Assembly (NCBI GenBank): GCA_947630625.1
Contig: CANRIL010000013.1
Location: forward strand, 1 to 60,538
Source: an uncultured Clostridia bacterium
GTDB taxonomy: Bacteria > Bacillota > Clostridia > Oscillospirales > CAG-272
Direction: 5' to 3'
Length of the DNA: 60,538 nt
Below, in pieces: positions 24,018 through 33,176 of the stretch. The notes under the pieces were generated by a model that did not search any database, had not been told where the DNA came from, and worked only from the letters and a program-made list of their open reading frames with translations. The position numbers and the translations under genes were made by a program. Position 1 is the stretch's first letter; each line of letters starts with the position of its first letter.

Positions 24018-24217
24018 CGTTATCACACCGAAAACGGAGCCGAATCCGCGCGAATAGCGTTAGTTATGCAGCTGTCTATTAGTCTTCGGCAGTTGCCGTT
24101 CAAATGCCGATTATTCGCCGACGCGTGTCTATGCAGTTATACATCCGCCGAAGATCGAAAGCGTGATGTCGATAACGTACATATAATGCGTGATTTTCAT
24201 CTGCAATTTAAATTCAA
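24018..24217. other. Intergenic stretch with weak inverted repeats
   Basis: About 200 bases without a plausible gene. CGTTATC at 24018 and GATAACG near 24172 form a distant inverted pair, and TCTTCGGC (about 24081) faces GCCGAAGA (about 24147); a long imperfect hairpin is possible. No target-site duplication or known small RNA is evident. Confidence 0.35.
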
Positions 24218-24250
24218 AAGAGACGCCATCCCGATCCGGCGTCTCTTTTC
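24218..24250. terminator. Bidirectional terminator
   Basis: AAAGAGACGCC pairs with GGCGTCTCTTT around an ATCCCGATCC loop; T-rich on both exits. It serves the FMN reductase gene and the convergent gene at 24330. Confidence 0.85.
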
Positions 24251-24329
24251 TTATTCAAATTATCGCCCGCCGCTTAAATATCCGCCATGTCGGAACACCT
24301 CCGCCTCGCGCGGACGCGGCTTTTCTGCC

Positions 24330-25112
24330 TCAGATGTCCCGACCGTAGATCTCCCACTCGGTCAGCGCGGGGAATCCGGGATCGTCCGGGGACAATTTCA
24401 GATTTCCGAGCCGCATCCACGTTACGCGCTCGCCCCCGAGCGGGACGAACTGACGCTCCGCCGTCTTTCGGAGCGGGAACGAGATCGTCTTCCCGCTGCT
24501 CAATTCTACCTCGGCGGACGACCACCACGCATCGTGCGGAAAATCGGCTCTGATGACGATCGCCATCCCGTCGACCTCGACCTCACGCCCGAACTCGATC
24601 TTGCAGCACGCGTCGTCCCTGCCTCCGACGCCCCAGCTCTGGTAAGGCCAGCCCCAGTGACCGGAATTGCAGCGATATCCGTCGATCACGTTGCGGGCGG
24701 CAAATATCGCCTCTCCCCGCGTTTCGACGTTTGCGGTCATGTGCGGAAAGCCGTCCGTTTCCCCGCGCAGGTCGGCGGGGTTGCACGCTATGTTCCGCCG
24801 CGAATGCGTCTCCGCTTCCGTCATCACGCGCGCGGAGACAATATGCCTTCCCGCCACGAACACGCCGGGCGAATACGGCGTTCTCTCCGCTCCGCACGGC
24901 ACGCGCCACGTAAACGTCCCCGACGGCAGATAAACCTCGCCGGGCATTATCGCGGCGTCCGGCTGAAGCCAAAGGTGCGTACGCGGCTCGGCGGTAAATA
25001 TAATGCAGTCCCCGTCAACATAATCCGTCTCAAAGGCGAGCATCGCCTCGCACTCGCCCTCCGCCCGCGCGAGCAGCTCCCCCGTGGAATTTTTATACGA
25101 TATGCCGATCAT
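24330..25112 (-). CDS. Carbohydrate-binding-like beta-sandwich protein, function unknown
   Basis: 260 residues, GGAGG before the ATG, no signal peptide. It is rich in aromatic residues and beta-prone segments. The C-terminal half (RRNIACNPADLRGETDGFPHMTANVETRG then AIFAARNVIDGYRCNSGHWGWPYQSW, in parts) looks like the galactose-binding/F5-8 type C fold: NVIDG in place of the usual ALDGD, and CKIEFGREVEVDGMAIVIR plus WEIYGRD at the end. The N-terminal part is an extra beta domain. Ligand unknown; such proteins in gut Clostridia are often cytoplasmic companions of glycan use. Confidence 0.75.
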   Translation of the reverse strand: MIGISYKNSTGELLARAEGECEAMLAFETDYVDGDCIIFTAEPRTHLWLQPDAAIMPGEVYLPSGTFTWRVPCGAERTPYSPGVFVAGRHIVSARVMTEAETHSRRNIACNPADLRGETDGFPHMTANVETRGEAIFAARNVIDGYRCNSGHWGWPYQSWGVGGRDDACCKIEFGREVEVDGMAIVIRADFPHDAWWSSAEVELSSGKTISFPLRKTAERQFVPLGGERVTWMRLGNLKLSPDDPGFPALTEWEIYGRDI

Positions 25113-25238
25113 AAACGTCCTCCATTCTCAAATTCACCTGCGCGGCATCTACCGCTTTTTTAAAGCCGCCGCGCGCAAGCGCACGAGCGCGCCGTCACCG
25201 ACAGCGCCTGCGTCGCTCCGGGCTTTTCAAATATATTG

Positions 25239-25267
25239 ATTATATCAGATGCAGTGCAGCTTTGCAA
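25239..25267 (-). promoter_or_regulatory. Predicted promoter of the gene at 24330-25112
   Basis: On the minus strand TTGCAA (25267-25262), 17 bp, TATAAT (25244-25239), leaving a leader of about 120 bases. The rest of 25113-25436 shows no gene. Confidence 0.7.
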
Positions 25268-25436
25268 GAGGTTTTACAATTTATGGGTAAAAGTTGTATA
25301 AAAATCGGACACATGAAACAGTCAAAGGTATAGTGTCGAAGATAAGAAGATAAAAAGAAAGTACAGTATGACACTTTGATACGCTCAATTTATAAGATTC
25401 TTTCAGCGCATCCTGATCATCATCGTCCTTACCACC

Positions 25437-25961
25437 CTATCTGAGGAATCGTACCTGCCCGTCCTCTACTGTATAGCCAAGCGCTGCACTTGCTTCACCA
25501 CCGTCTTCCATATACCTTTCCTCCTCTCCTGTAGCAGCCTCATTATACAGCAGCGTTTTCAGCGAAACTATAATAATTCCGCTGCCGGGATCATCACCTG
25601 CATACTGAAACAGAAATGTTTCAAAAAAACGACATGGATCCGGTTCGTCCAGATTATTCAGGTGGTATTTTGTATCACCAAAGTCACTGTATAAATGCTG
25701 ATAGGTGTCTGTTGCACTATTTCCGAGTGGATCTGTAATTTCAAATCCCTCTGCTGTGATTTCGAGAATTGCGTAATCACACGACGATATCTGTCCTATA
25801 CCGACAAGTATAGGGAATTGTGAATTTGTTGTGGCCTTTCTGTCTGAGGGAATTTTTATTGAAACTCTAAGCGGAAACTCCGGCGGAGGCGCCCCTCTTA
25901 TACAAGAGCATAACAAGAAAACGGAAAGCAGTGCTAAAGTAGTAGATAGTATTTTTTTCAT
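25437..25961 (-). CDS. Lipoprotein of unknown function
   Basis: 174 residues from the ATG at 25961, where AAGGTGG and a lipoprotein signal (TTLALLSVFLLCSC, Cys about 19) coincide; the frame runs further upstream but without a signal. The mature part has no known motif. It is less GC-rich than its neighbours and uses AT-ending codons, as does the flanking intergenic DNA to about 26480, suggesting later acquisition or relaxed constraint. Confidence 0.7.
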   Translation of the reverse strand: MKKILSTTLALLSVFLLCSCIRGAPPPEFPLRVSIKIPSDRKATTNSQFPILVGIGQISSCDYAILEITAEGFEITDPLGNSATDTYQHLYSDFGDTKYHLNNLDEPDPCRFFETFLFQYAGDDPGSGIIIVSLKTLLYNEAATGEEERYMEDGGEASAALGYTVEDGQVRFLR

Positions 25962-26269
25962 ATTAGGCCACCTTGCCTTATAATGATATGATAATTTATG
26001 ATATCTTTTATTTAAAAGATGCGGCCCTTGCCGCCTCTCCTCCGGGAACTGCACGCATCCTTCGCGCTTTTATGTATACCTTGGCAACAGCTTTCAGCGA
26101 GAAAATTTCCGCCGCGCGAATATGCCCGTTTATAGTTTTATATTTTAAATATACTTTGAGCCGAGCTCCGGGGCTTCATACATACCCGTATCAATTTCAT
26201 ATATTATGAGGAATCCTCCGCAAATCATAGATGTACGCTTGAAATATATCCTTCCTTCTTTTATCTCAT
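25962..26269. other. AT-rich intergenic region
   Basis: About 300 bases with no convincing gene. It contains two small hairpins, ATCTTTT-ATTT-AAAAGAT (about 26002) and GCGGC-CCTT-GCCGC (just after), and no recognisable promoter of consensus quality. Confidence 0.5.
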
Positions 26270-26490
26270 CTAACACGGGAAAGCCTCGGTATAAGGCTCG
26301 AAGGGATAGCCCACACTATTCGTTAGCATACCTGTCGTGACGCCTTGCCCTGATGGATGTGGGAAATACATCGGCGTGAAGTGTCCCGAAACAGGCGGTG
26401 TCGCATAGTGATCATACATCTGGAAGAAGTATGAATAATAGCATTCAACATAGATGTCTTCAGGCCATTCGGTCTTGTCCGTTATGACGC
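26270..26490 (-). pseudogene. C-terminal gene remnant overlapping the end of an ABC ATPase gene
   Basis: On the minus strand, a frame shifted relative to the ATPase gene stays open from before 26482 to the TAG at 26270-26272 and has coding character (segments such as TEWPEDIYVECYYSYFFQMY and HYATPPVSGHFTPMYFPHP). It has no start codon with a ribosome-binding site and about 70 residues remain. I do not recognise the family. The natural reading is the tail of a gene whose 5' part was lost when it became joined to the ATPase gene. Confidence 0.45.
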
Positions 26491-27378
26491 GCTCGTCTCC
26501 TCGCCGAAGACGTAGAGATAATAATCCTCAAGCGTCGGGGCGGCGTTCGCCGCGGTGTCGGTCGGCTTCTCGTCCGCGATGACGCGCAGAACGACTTCTC
26601 CGCTCTCCTCGTCGCGGGAGATATTCGTCACGCGGTGCGCGCCCTGCATCTTTGCCACGTCCGCCTCCGCGCAAGGCACGAGCCACACGCGCCCTTCGAT
26701 CTTCTTCGTCAGCTCGTGCGGCGGCGCGTTGTCAACGATGACGCCCTTTTTCAGCATGATTATATCGCGCGCGATAAATTCAACGTCCGAGACGACGTGC
26801 GTCGCTATTAGCACTATTTTGTCAAACGCTATCTTCGATATGTAATTCCGGATAGATATTCTCTGCTTCGGGTCGAGTCCCGCAGTCGGCTCGTCAAGAA
26901 TGAGGATCGACGGGTCGCCGAGCACCGCCTGCGCGAGCGCGAGACGCTGCTTCATGCCGCCGGAGAGCGCTCCGATCTTCCGGTTCGGCACGTCGTCAAG
27001 CTCGACCGAGGCGAGCAGCTCCGGTATCTGCCGCTTTGCGTCCTCGTTCTTCATGCCCTTGAGCGTCGCCATATAATATAGGAATCTCTCTACTGTGAAA
27101 TTCGGATACAGCCCCGGATACTGCGGCATGAATCCGAGCTTTTCACGGAATTCGACTCCCATTTTCCCGACATCGCGCGGTTCCTCGTCAGCGTCGGCAT
27201 ACAGGATTTTCCCTTCGTCCGCGTTCAGATTGTCGGTGATGATGTTCATCAGCGTCGATTTGCCTGAACCGTTCGGCCCCAGAAGCGCGTATATGCCCGG
27301 TTCAAGCTCCGCCGTGAATCCGGATAATGCGCGGTTTTTGCCGTATGATTTTGTTATGCCCGAAATTAAAAGTTTCAT
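26482..27378 (-). CDS. ABC transporter ATP-binding protein (bacitracin/lantibiotic-export type)
   Basis: 298 residues: Walker A LGPNGSGKST, Q-loop region GFMPQYPGLYPNFTVERFL, signature LSGGMKQRLALAQAVLG, Walker B ILILDEPTAGLD, H-loop IATHVVSD, then a C-terminal extension ending in VFGEETSAS. ATPases of this branch pair with ABC-2 type membrane proteins for drug or peptide export. No permease gene is adjacent; the only neighbour downstream is the remnant at 26270. It may work with a permease elsewhere or be an orphan after deletion. Confidence 0.92.
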   Translation of the reverse strand: MKLLISGITKSYGKNRALSGFTAELEPGIYALLGPNGSGKSTLMNIITDNLNADEGKILYADADEEPRDVGKMGVEFREKLGFMPQYPGLYPNFTVERFLYYMATLKGMKNEDAKRQIPELLASVELDDVPNRKIGALSGGMKQRLALAQAVLGDPSILILDEPTAGLDPKQRISIRNYISKIAFDKIVLIATHVVSDVEFIARDIIMLKKGVIVDNAPPHELTKKIEGRVWLVPCAEADVAKMQGAHRVTNISRDEESGEVVLRVIADEKPTDTAANAAPTLEDYYLYVFGEETSAS

Positions 27379-27456
27379 CGTTTTCTCCTCGTTTCTATTA
27401 TTTTTGTTGAACTTGCAAAATATTTTTCAATTTTTAGCAAATATCCCGTCACTTTT

Positions 27457-27485
27457 ATTATATTGCTTGTTCTTATATTTGTCAA
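27457..27485 (-). promoter_or_regulatory. Consensus promoter of the ABC ATPase gene
   Basis: On the minus strand TTGACA (27485-27480), 17 bp, TATAAT (27462-27457); both hexamers perfect. Confidence 0.88.
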
Positions 27486-27574
27486 GACTAATTACTATTA
27501 TGTATTTATTAAATTTATTGCGATTTGTGAAAATCCCACCCCCGCATGCGGGCCCCGCACGCGGGGCGGAGGCT

Positions 27575-27617
27575 GAAAAAAAGACCGGCTCCGCGCGGTT
27601 TTGCGTGAAGGTCGGTC
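27575..27617 (-). terminator. Terminator of the GH13 gene
   Basis: Minus strand: AGACCG-ACCTTC...GGAGC-CGGTCT followed by TTTTTTTC. A GC-rich palindromic stretch (GCATGCGGGCCCCGCACGCGG, split) lies just beyond at about 27543-27565. Confidence 0.7.
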
Positions 27618-27633
27618 TATTTTATAGTCGAAT

Positions 27634-28947
27634 TTACTTTTCCATTTTCCAGAACGCGGCGTAAAGCGGGGGAAGCTCGCTGCCTCCGCCGAAGTCGTGC
27701 GGCTCGCCGGTCAGCATATCGACCGCGGTGCCGCAGCCGGCGTCAAAATGGGCGACGAACGGGGCGTCGTCAAGATTGACCGCGACGAGCACCCTTTCGT
27801 GCTCGCTCTTTCGCTCGAAAATGCACTGTTTGTTCGTCAGCAGCACGGAGCGGAATCCGCCGTAATTCAGCGCCTCCGAACCTCGCTTCGCGGCGGCGAG
27901 CCTGCCTATGAAGCCGCACAGATCATTCCAGACCGGAGCATCAAAGCACGGGCGGAGCGCATAGTCGCCGTCGCTCTTTTTGCCCTCGGCTCCCCATTCG
28001 CTGCCGTAGTATACGCACGGAACGCCCGGCATTCCGAATTCGATCGCGTATATAAGCGGGAGATGTCGGCGGTCGCTCAGTATGCTGGCGACGCGCGTCA
28101 CATCGTGGTTGTCAACGAAGCTCAAAAGGTGCTTATTCTTATACAGGGTCCAGTATTCGGGGCCGAACTGGCGCATCAGCGAGTGGTTTATCTCAAACAG
28201 ATTCTTCGAATTGAAGCTCGAATAAAGCCCCTTATAGCATTCGTAATTCGTCGCGGAATGAAGCATCCCGTCGTTGACGAGGCGGTTGTAGTCGCCGTGC
28301 AGCATCTCGCCGAGCAGCAGAAATTCGGGCTTCAGCGTTTCCGTATACGATCTGAGCCGGCGGATAAACGTTTCGTCAAGGCAGTATGCGACATCGAGCC
28401 TCAGACCGTCTATATCGAAATTTTCCACCCACGAACGTATGGCGGCAAAAAGATAGTTTATGACCTCCTCGTTTCTGAGATTCAGCTTCACAAGGTCATA
28501 ATTTCCTTCCCAGCCTTCATAATAAAACCCGTCGTTATAAGGCGAGTTCCCGTTAAAATCTATCCGGTTGAACCAGCCGGCGTACGGGGACTGCCAGCGG
28601 CGCTCCTGCACGTCGCGAAACGCGAAAAATCCGCGTCCGCAGTGATTGAAAACTCCGTCAAGTATGACTCTTATCCCGTTTCGCTTCAGCTCGCGGCAGA
28701 CATTCGCAAAATCTTCGTTTGTGCCGAGACGGCAGTCGATGCGCATATAGTCGCGCGTGTTGTAGCCGTGCGTGTCGGATTCGAACACGGGGCAGAGATA
28801 AAGCGCATTCACGCCGAGGCGTTTCATGTGCGGTATCCAGTCTATGAGCTTTTTTATACGGTCAACGGTCACGCCGTCGTTTTCATGCGGCGCGCCGCAG
28901 AAGCCGAGCGGGTATATCTGATAAATTACGCTTTCGTTATACCACAT
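27634..28947 (-). CDS. GH13 alpha-amylase-family glycosidase
   Basis: 437 residues from the ATG at 28947 (GGGGAAG upstream, homology begins at MWYNESVIYQIYPLGF). The TIM-barrel motifs are present: GVFNHCG (region I), GLRLDVAYCLDE (II, nucleophile Asp), LLGEMLHGDY (III, acid Glu) and SFVDNHDV (IV). No signal peptide, so it acts inside the cell on imported oligosaccharides; the compact size and motifs suggest a cyclomaltodextrinase/neopullulanase-like or trehalose-linked enzyme. Substrate not determinable. It is transcribed alone. Confidence 0.92.
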   Translation of the reverse strand: MWYNESVIYQIYPLGFCGAPHENDGVTVDRIKKLIDWIPHMKRLGVNALYLCPVFESDTHGYNTRDYMRIDCRLGTNEDFANVCRELKRNGIRVILDGVFNHCGRGFFAFRDVQERRWQSPYAGWFNRIDFNGNSPYNDGFYYEGWEGNYDLVKLNLRNEEVINYLFAAIRSWVENFDIDGLRLDVAYCLDETFIRRLRSYTETLKPEFLLLGEMLHGDYNRLVNDGMLHSATNYECYKGLYSSFNSKNLFEINHSLMRQFGPEYWTLYKNKHLLSFVDNHDVTRVASILSDRRHLPLIYAIEFGMPGVPCVYYGSEWGAEGKKSDGDYALRPCFDAPVWNDLCGFIGRLAAAKRGSEALNYGGFRSVLLTNKQCIFERKSEHERVLVAVNLDDAPFVAHFDAGCGTAVDMLTGEPHDFGGGSELPPLYAAFWKMEK

Positions 28948-29050
28948 CTTGTATTTTTCTTCCCCGTTTTTAATGGTGACGACGTAGTATACCATTTTTG
29001 AGCCCGCGTGTCAAGACAGGCGCCCGCCTATGACTTTTTTCCCGTTTTGC

Positions 29051-29079
29051 TTGACATATTTTTTCTGATGGAGTATAAC
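29051..29079 (+). promoter_or_regulatory. Promoter of the second MATE gene
   Basis: TTGACA (29051-29056), 17 bp, TATAAC (29074-29079). The leader contains a GGGCGC/GCGCCC hairpin (about 29100-29115) before the ribosome-binding site. Confidence 0.8.
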
Positions 29080-29139
29080 ATTATTGCCGCGCGCAAAAAC
29101 GGGCGCACCGCGCCCGCACAAAAGAACAAAAGGTACATT

Positions 29140-30534
29140 ATGATTTTCAAGAAATTCATCGGCGACAGAGCGTTTTACAGGCGGCTGTTCGCCGTCATGA
29201 CGCCGATCCTCATACAGAATGTTATCACAAACTTCGTCAGCCTGCTCGACAACGTAATGGTCGGTCAGGTCGGCACCGAGCCGATGTCAGGCGTCGCGAT
29301 AGTCAATCAGCTTATGTTCGTCTTCAACCTCTGCATATTCGGCGGACTTGCCGGAGCGGGAATATTTACAGCGCAGTTTTACGGCAAAGGGGACAATGGC
29401 GGCATAAGGGAGACGTTCCGCGTCAAGCTATATATCGCGCTTTTATCGATGGCGGTGTTTATGGCGCTCTTCATCTCGTCCGGCAAAACGCTGATCTCGC
29501 TGTTTCTGCACGAGGGCGAGGAAGCGCTTGACCTTGAGGCGACGCTTGGGTTCGGACTTGACTACATGCGCGTGATGCTCTTCGGCATGTTGCCGTTCGC
29601 GGTCACGCAGGTTTATTCGAGCACGCTGCGCGAAACGGGCGAGACTATGCTCCCGATGAAGGCGGGGATCGTCGCCGTGTTCGTAAATTTCATCTTCAAC
29701 TTTATCCTGATTTTCGGCATCGAGCCAATCGGAATTCCGGCGCTCGGCGTCGTCGGCGCGTCCGTCGCGACCGTTATCGCGAGATTTACAGAATGCGCGA
29801 TCGTCATAATCTGGACGCACCTGCACAGGGATCGCAACCCGTATATCGTCGGCGTCTACCGCACGCCGCGCGTGGCGGGAAGTCTGCTCGGACAGATCGC
29901 AATTATAGGCGCGCCGCTGTTGCTGAACGAACTTTTATGGGCGAGCGGCATGACGATGCTGAATCAGTGCTACTCGGTGCGCGGGCTTGAGGTCGTCTCG
30001 GCGCTCAACATCTCAACGACAGTCTCCGACCTCTTCTTCTGCGCCTTTTTCGCGATGGGGACGACCGTCTCCATCATGGTCGGTCAGCTGCTCGGCGCGG
30101 GCGAAACTGAACGCGCCGTCGACGAAAACATAAAGCTGATCGCGTTCTCCGTCGCGCTGAGCGCCTGCGTCGGCGCTGTCATGGCGGCGCTGTCGCCGTT
30201 CATCCCGCTGATGTACAACACGACCGACGCCGTTCGCTCCCTCGCCTCGCGGCTTCTGACCGTCTCCGCCGTCATGATGCCGCTTAACGCGTTTGTCAAC
30301 GCGAGCTATTTCACGCTGCGCTCCGGCGGCAAAACGGTCATAACATTCATTTTTGACAGCGGCTTCGTCTGGACGCTGTGCGTCCCGCTCGCGTTCGTGC
30401 TGTCGCGGTTCACCTCGCTCCCCGTCGTGCCGATGTTCATCTTTGTCGAGGGGCTGAATCTCATCAAAGCCGCGTTCGGATTTTATCTTGTTAAGAGCAG
30501 GCGGTGGGTCAACAATCTCGTCGACCGCGGGTGA
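29140..30534 (+). CDS. MATE-family exporter
   Basis: 464 residues from the ATG at 29140, which follows AAAAGG and lies after the promoter at 29051; the frame is open further upstream but that part would precede transcription. Typical repeats are FAVMTPILIQNVITNFVSLLDNVMVGQVG and IAIIGAPLLLNELLWASGMTM (quoted in parts). It differs clearly from the MATE at 16891. Ends 40 bases before the phosphoesterase gene, possibly co-transcribed. Confidence 0.92.
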   Translation: MIFKKFIGDRAFYRRLFAVMTPILIQNVITNFVSLLDNVMVGQVGTEPMSGVAIVNQLMFVFNLCIFGGLAGAGIFTAQFYGKGDNGGIRETFRVKLYIALLSMAVFMALFISSGKTLISLFLHEGEEALDLEATLGFGLDYMRVMLFGMLPFAVTQVYSSTLRETGETMLPMKAGIVAVFVNFIFNFILIFGIEPIGIPALGVVGASVATVIARFTECAIVIIWTHLHRDRNPYIVGVYRTPRVAGSLLGQIAIIGAPLLLNELLWASGMTMLNQCYSVRGLEVVSALNISTTVSDLFFCAFFAMGTTVSIMVGQLLGAGETERAVDENIKLIAFSVALSACVGAVMAALSPFIPLMYNTTDAVRSLASRLLTVSAVMMPLNAFVNASYFTLRSGGKTVITFIFDSGFVWTLCVPLAFVLSRFTSLPVVPMFIFVEGLNLIKAAFGFYLVKSRRWVNNLVDRG

Positions 30535-30574
30535 AATATGCGGGAACAGATTTATAATATAAGGAAAGACTGAC

Positions 30575-31315
30575 ATGATATACATAACGGGCGACACGCA
30601 CGGCAGATTTGAACGGCTCGGCAGCAGGCGCTGTCCCGCCGGTCCTGGCGACTTTGTCATAATCTGCGGCGACTTCGGCGGGCTCTGGGACGGTTCGCGC
30701 GAGGAAAACTACTGGCTCCGCTGGCTCGCGGAAAAGCCGTTCACGGTGCTGTTCGTCGACGGCAATCATGAAAATTTCGACATGCTCGGCGCGCTGCCTC
30801 TCTGCGATTGGAACGGCGGCTCCGCCCGCCGAGTCGCGGACAACATAATATGGCTCTGCCGCGGTCAGGTCTACGAAATCGACGGGATCAGCTTTTTCAC
30901 GATGGGCGGCGCGTCCTCACACGACATGGAGGGCGGCGTCCTCTACCCGGACGACGCGGATTTTGAAAAAAAGCGCCGAAAGCTCAACAAGCTTCACGTC
31001 AGGTACCGTGTTGAGCACACGTCGTGGTGGCGCGAGGAGCTGCCGTCCGACGAAGAAATGGCGCTCGGCGAGCAGAGTCTCGCCCTCGCCGGAAACAATG
31101 TCGACGTAATTATCACGCACTGCGCGCCGTCGTCCGTTCAGGACATGATCGGCGGCGCATACGCGCACGACGTTCTGACCGATTATCTTGACCGTATACG
31201 CGCCTCGTGCGCATTCCGCGCGTGGTTTTTCGGCCATTATCACCGTGAGCTGTCGTTCGACGGCAGATTTTTCTCCCCCGGCGAGCGGCTCCTGCCGCTT
31301 ACGGATTTTTTGTGA
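30575..31315 (+). CDS. Calcineurin-like metallophosphoesterase
   Basis: 246 residues. The dimetal motifs are ITGDTHGRFERL, IICGDFGGLW, VDGNHENFD, ITHCAPSS and GHYHREL, in the right order. It hydrolyses a phosphodiester or phosphomonoester in the cytoplasm; the substrate is unknown. GGAAAG precedes the ATG by about six bases. Confidence 0.92.
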   Translation: MIYITGDTHGRFERLGSRRCPAGPGDFVIICGDFGGLWDGSREENYWLRWLAEKPFTVLFVDGNHENFDMLGALPLCDWNGGSARRVADNIIWLCRGQVYEIDGISFFTMGGASSHDMEGGVLYPDDADFEKKRRKLNKLHVRYRVEHTSWWREELPSDEEMALGEQSLALAGNNVDVIITHCAPSSVQDMIGGAYAHDVLTDYLDRIRASCAFRAWFFGHYHRELSFDGRFFSPGERLLPLTDFL

Positions 31316-31336
31316 TATCCGCCCCCATCGGGCATA

Positions 31337-31382
31337 AACACGCGGACGGCGTTGATCCCGCCGTCCGCGTGTCTTTTTATTT
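31337..31382. terminator. Terminator between convergent genes
   Basis: ACACGCGGACGGCG and CGCCGTCCGCGTGT enclose an 8-base loop, followed by CTTTTTATTTT on plus. Confidence 0.88.
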
Positions 31383-31412
31383 TATTCTGCCGCAAATGAG
31401 ACGTTCTGCGCA

Positions 31413-33176
31413 TCAGTCGTCGTCCTTGACCTTTTCCTTTTCGGGGAGCTCGTCAAACGGGACGAGGCACGGGTGCGTCTTCGCCATATCGTTTCTCGTC
31501 GGGGCGAACACGTAGCCCTCGGAGCGCATGTAGGCGTTCCAGCGCTTGTGTTCGAGAACTCTCAATCCTACGAGTTCCGTTTCCGTTCTGTCCTTTATCT
31601 CCTTTTCGATCCCCGGCATCCCGCAGAGTATCTTCGCCTTTTTGTGCATCGCGGACGCGACCGACGAGCGGTAATTGTACTCGTGCTTCCAGAAATCGTC
31701 TTCATCTCCCCATCTCATGTGGCGGCGCAGCGCGTCCTCCTCAAGCTCGCAGTCGATTATCACGTCTTCCGAATACGATGTCGCAAGGTCACCGATAAAG
31801 TCGATGTCATATTCCTGCCCGCGGTAATTCTTTATTCCCGTGAGCGCGTCCTTTACTGCGCTGTTCCGTATGATCGCCTGTATCATCGGCCTTCTTCCGA
31901 GCCGCTCATACAGCATCCTGACGTAAGTCGAGACTCTTATATTGTCTTCGTCGCTCCCAAGTGCGACAAACACGTATGTCGCACGGTCGATGCGCGACAG
32001 CTCTTCCGCGAACGTGAACGTGTCGGGGTCGACGCCAGAATGTATCCTTATTTTATATCGCGCCTCCCCCGGCACGTCGACCCCGTTGAACCTCTCCGAC
32101 ATGAGCTCCGGGCATGTCGCGCTGAATTTGTCACATGCGTCCGCGTCTTTGTCAAACGCGTCTATCTCTATTCTGTATCCGTCCATCTGGCAGAACCACG
32201 CGAGCGTCTTCACCATACATGCTCCGCTCGGGGAAAGCCCGATCACAACGGCAGAGATGAGCTTTTCTCCCGTGCCGTCGTCCTCAGCCGTTTTGAATAT
32301 ATTGATCCCGTCGTCATACAGCAGCCTGTTTATCAGCGAGCGCACTTCGTTTATGCGGCGCACCCTGATCGCGCCCTTGTCCGAGGATGAGAGCAGGATA
32401 TCGCTGTCGGCGCGCGAGGCAAACACGTAAAGATTCGTGTTCTTCCTTTCCCTGTAATCGGATATGAGCCGCAGCGACTGCTCGATGTTTTCAGATTCGT
32501 CCTCGCCTATCGCGAAAAACGAAATCGAGGCACGCTTGCTGTGCCTCTTGAATTTGATGTTCAGGATATCCTTTTTGAAGCATATGGCGTCAAGCGCGCG
32601 TGCCCTCTCCATCATTTCATACGTCTCCTCGTCGTTCCCGGTGAAGACATCCGTGAAGACGATGAGCCCGGGGCGCTTGCCCTTCTGAATGCTCTCGGCG
32701 AGCGTCAGGGACTTGTCGTTGAGCTCCGAGAAGATATACGCATCGCTGAAAAATCCGGTGAAATAGTGCCAGTATGCGGAGATGTTCCGGAAAAACGAGA
32801 GCACGACTCCGAATGTCATGATAGGGGCGAGGACGAACAGCCCCGCGGCGAACGTTGAAAACGCCGTCGCGCCAAACGACGTGTCTCCTTTGAAATAATC
32901 AGTTATGACGGTGAACTCGCCGTCAACGATAAACAGCCTTATGGCGTTGTGGATCGACAAAAGCGCAATTTTCACGCACCCCATAAAATCAAGCGGGAAC
33001 ATCTGCCCGTATATCGGCACAAACATCGCCGCCGCCGAGCAGAAAACGAAAACCGCGAACACATTCACGGAATTGAGAAATCTCTTGCACCTCTTATCGG
33101 CGATGAAAAGCAGCAGCGCGCGGCACGCGCCGAAAACAAATATGGCAGCCGAAATAATAAACCAGACCTTCATCAT
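31413..33176 (-). CDS. Membrane protein with nucleotide-binding-like core and C-terminal RyR-type motif
   Basis: 587 residues. Four hydrophobic helices occupy the first about 145 (VWFIISAAIFVFGACRALLLF, VNVFAVFVFCSAAAMFVPIY, CVKIALLSIHNAIRLFIV, FSTFAAGLFVLAPIMTFGVVL, quoted separately). The long cytoplasmic part alternates beta strands and helices; LISAVVIGLSPSGACMVKTLAWF and YVFVALGSDEDNIRVSTYVR resemble Rossmann/TrkA-N type units, giving a layout like ligand-gated RCK channels. The end, VLEHKRWNAYMRSEGY at about 540-555, is the core of the RyR domain, which bacteria often attach to signalling or conflict proteins. AAGGGG precedes the tandem ATGs. It is a single-gene unit with an unknown ligand. 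Confidence 0.8.
   Translation of the reverse strand: MMKVWFIISAAIFVFGACRALLLFIADKRCKRFLNSVNVFAVFVFCSAAAMFVPIYGQMFPLDFMGCVKIALLSIHNAIRLFIVDGEFTVITDYFKGDTSFGATAFSTFAAGLFVLAPIMTFGVVLSFFRNISAYWHYFTGFFSDAYIFSELNDKSLTLAESIQKGKRPGLIVFTDVFTGNDEETYEMMERARALDAICFKKDILNIKFKRHSKRASISFFAIGEDESENIEQSLRLISDYRERKNTNLYVFASRADSDILLSSSDKGAIRVRRINEVRSLINRLLYDDGINIFKTAEDDGTGEKLISAVVIGLSPSGACMVKTLAWFCQMDGYRIEIDAFDKDADACDKFSATCPELMSERFNGVDVPGEARYKIRIHSGVDPDTFTFAEELSRIDRATYVFVALGSDEDNIRVSTYVRMLYERLGRRPMIQAIIRNSAVKDALTGIKNYRGQEYDIDFIGDLATSYSEDVIIDCELEEDALRRHMRWGDEDDFWKHEYNYRSSVASAMHKKAKILCGMPGIEKEIKDRTETELVGLRVLEHKRWNAYMRSEGYVFAPTRNDMAKTHPCLVPFDELPEKEKVKDDD

Noticed and set aside
24018-24217. Inverted repeats as a MITE or insertion sequence
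   Set aside because: The arms are short and imperfect, with no target-site duplication and no second copy in the window.
24066-25163. 365-codon plus-strand frame opposite the carbohydrate-binding-like gene
   Set aside because: Starts in a terminator region, has Arg-rich composition and no ribosome-binding site; the minus frame has promoter, GGAGG and beta-sandwich character.
27697-29001. 434-codon plus-strand frame opposite the GH13 gene
   Set aside because: Antisense shadow; the minus strand has all four GH13 motifs, a promoter-side ribosome-binding site and a terminator.
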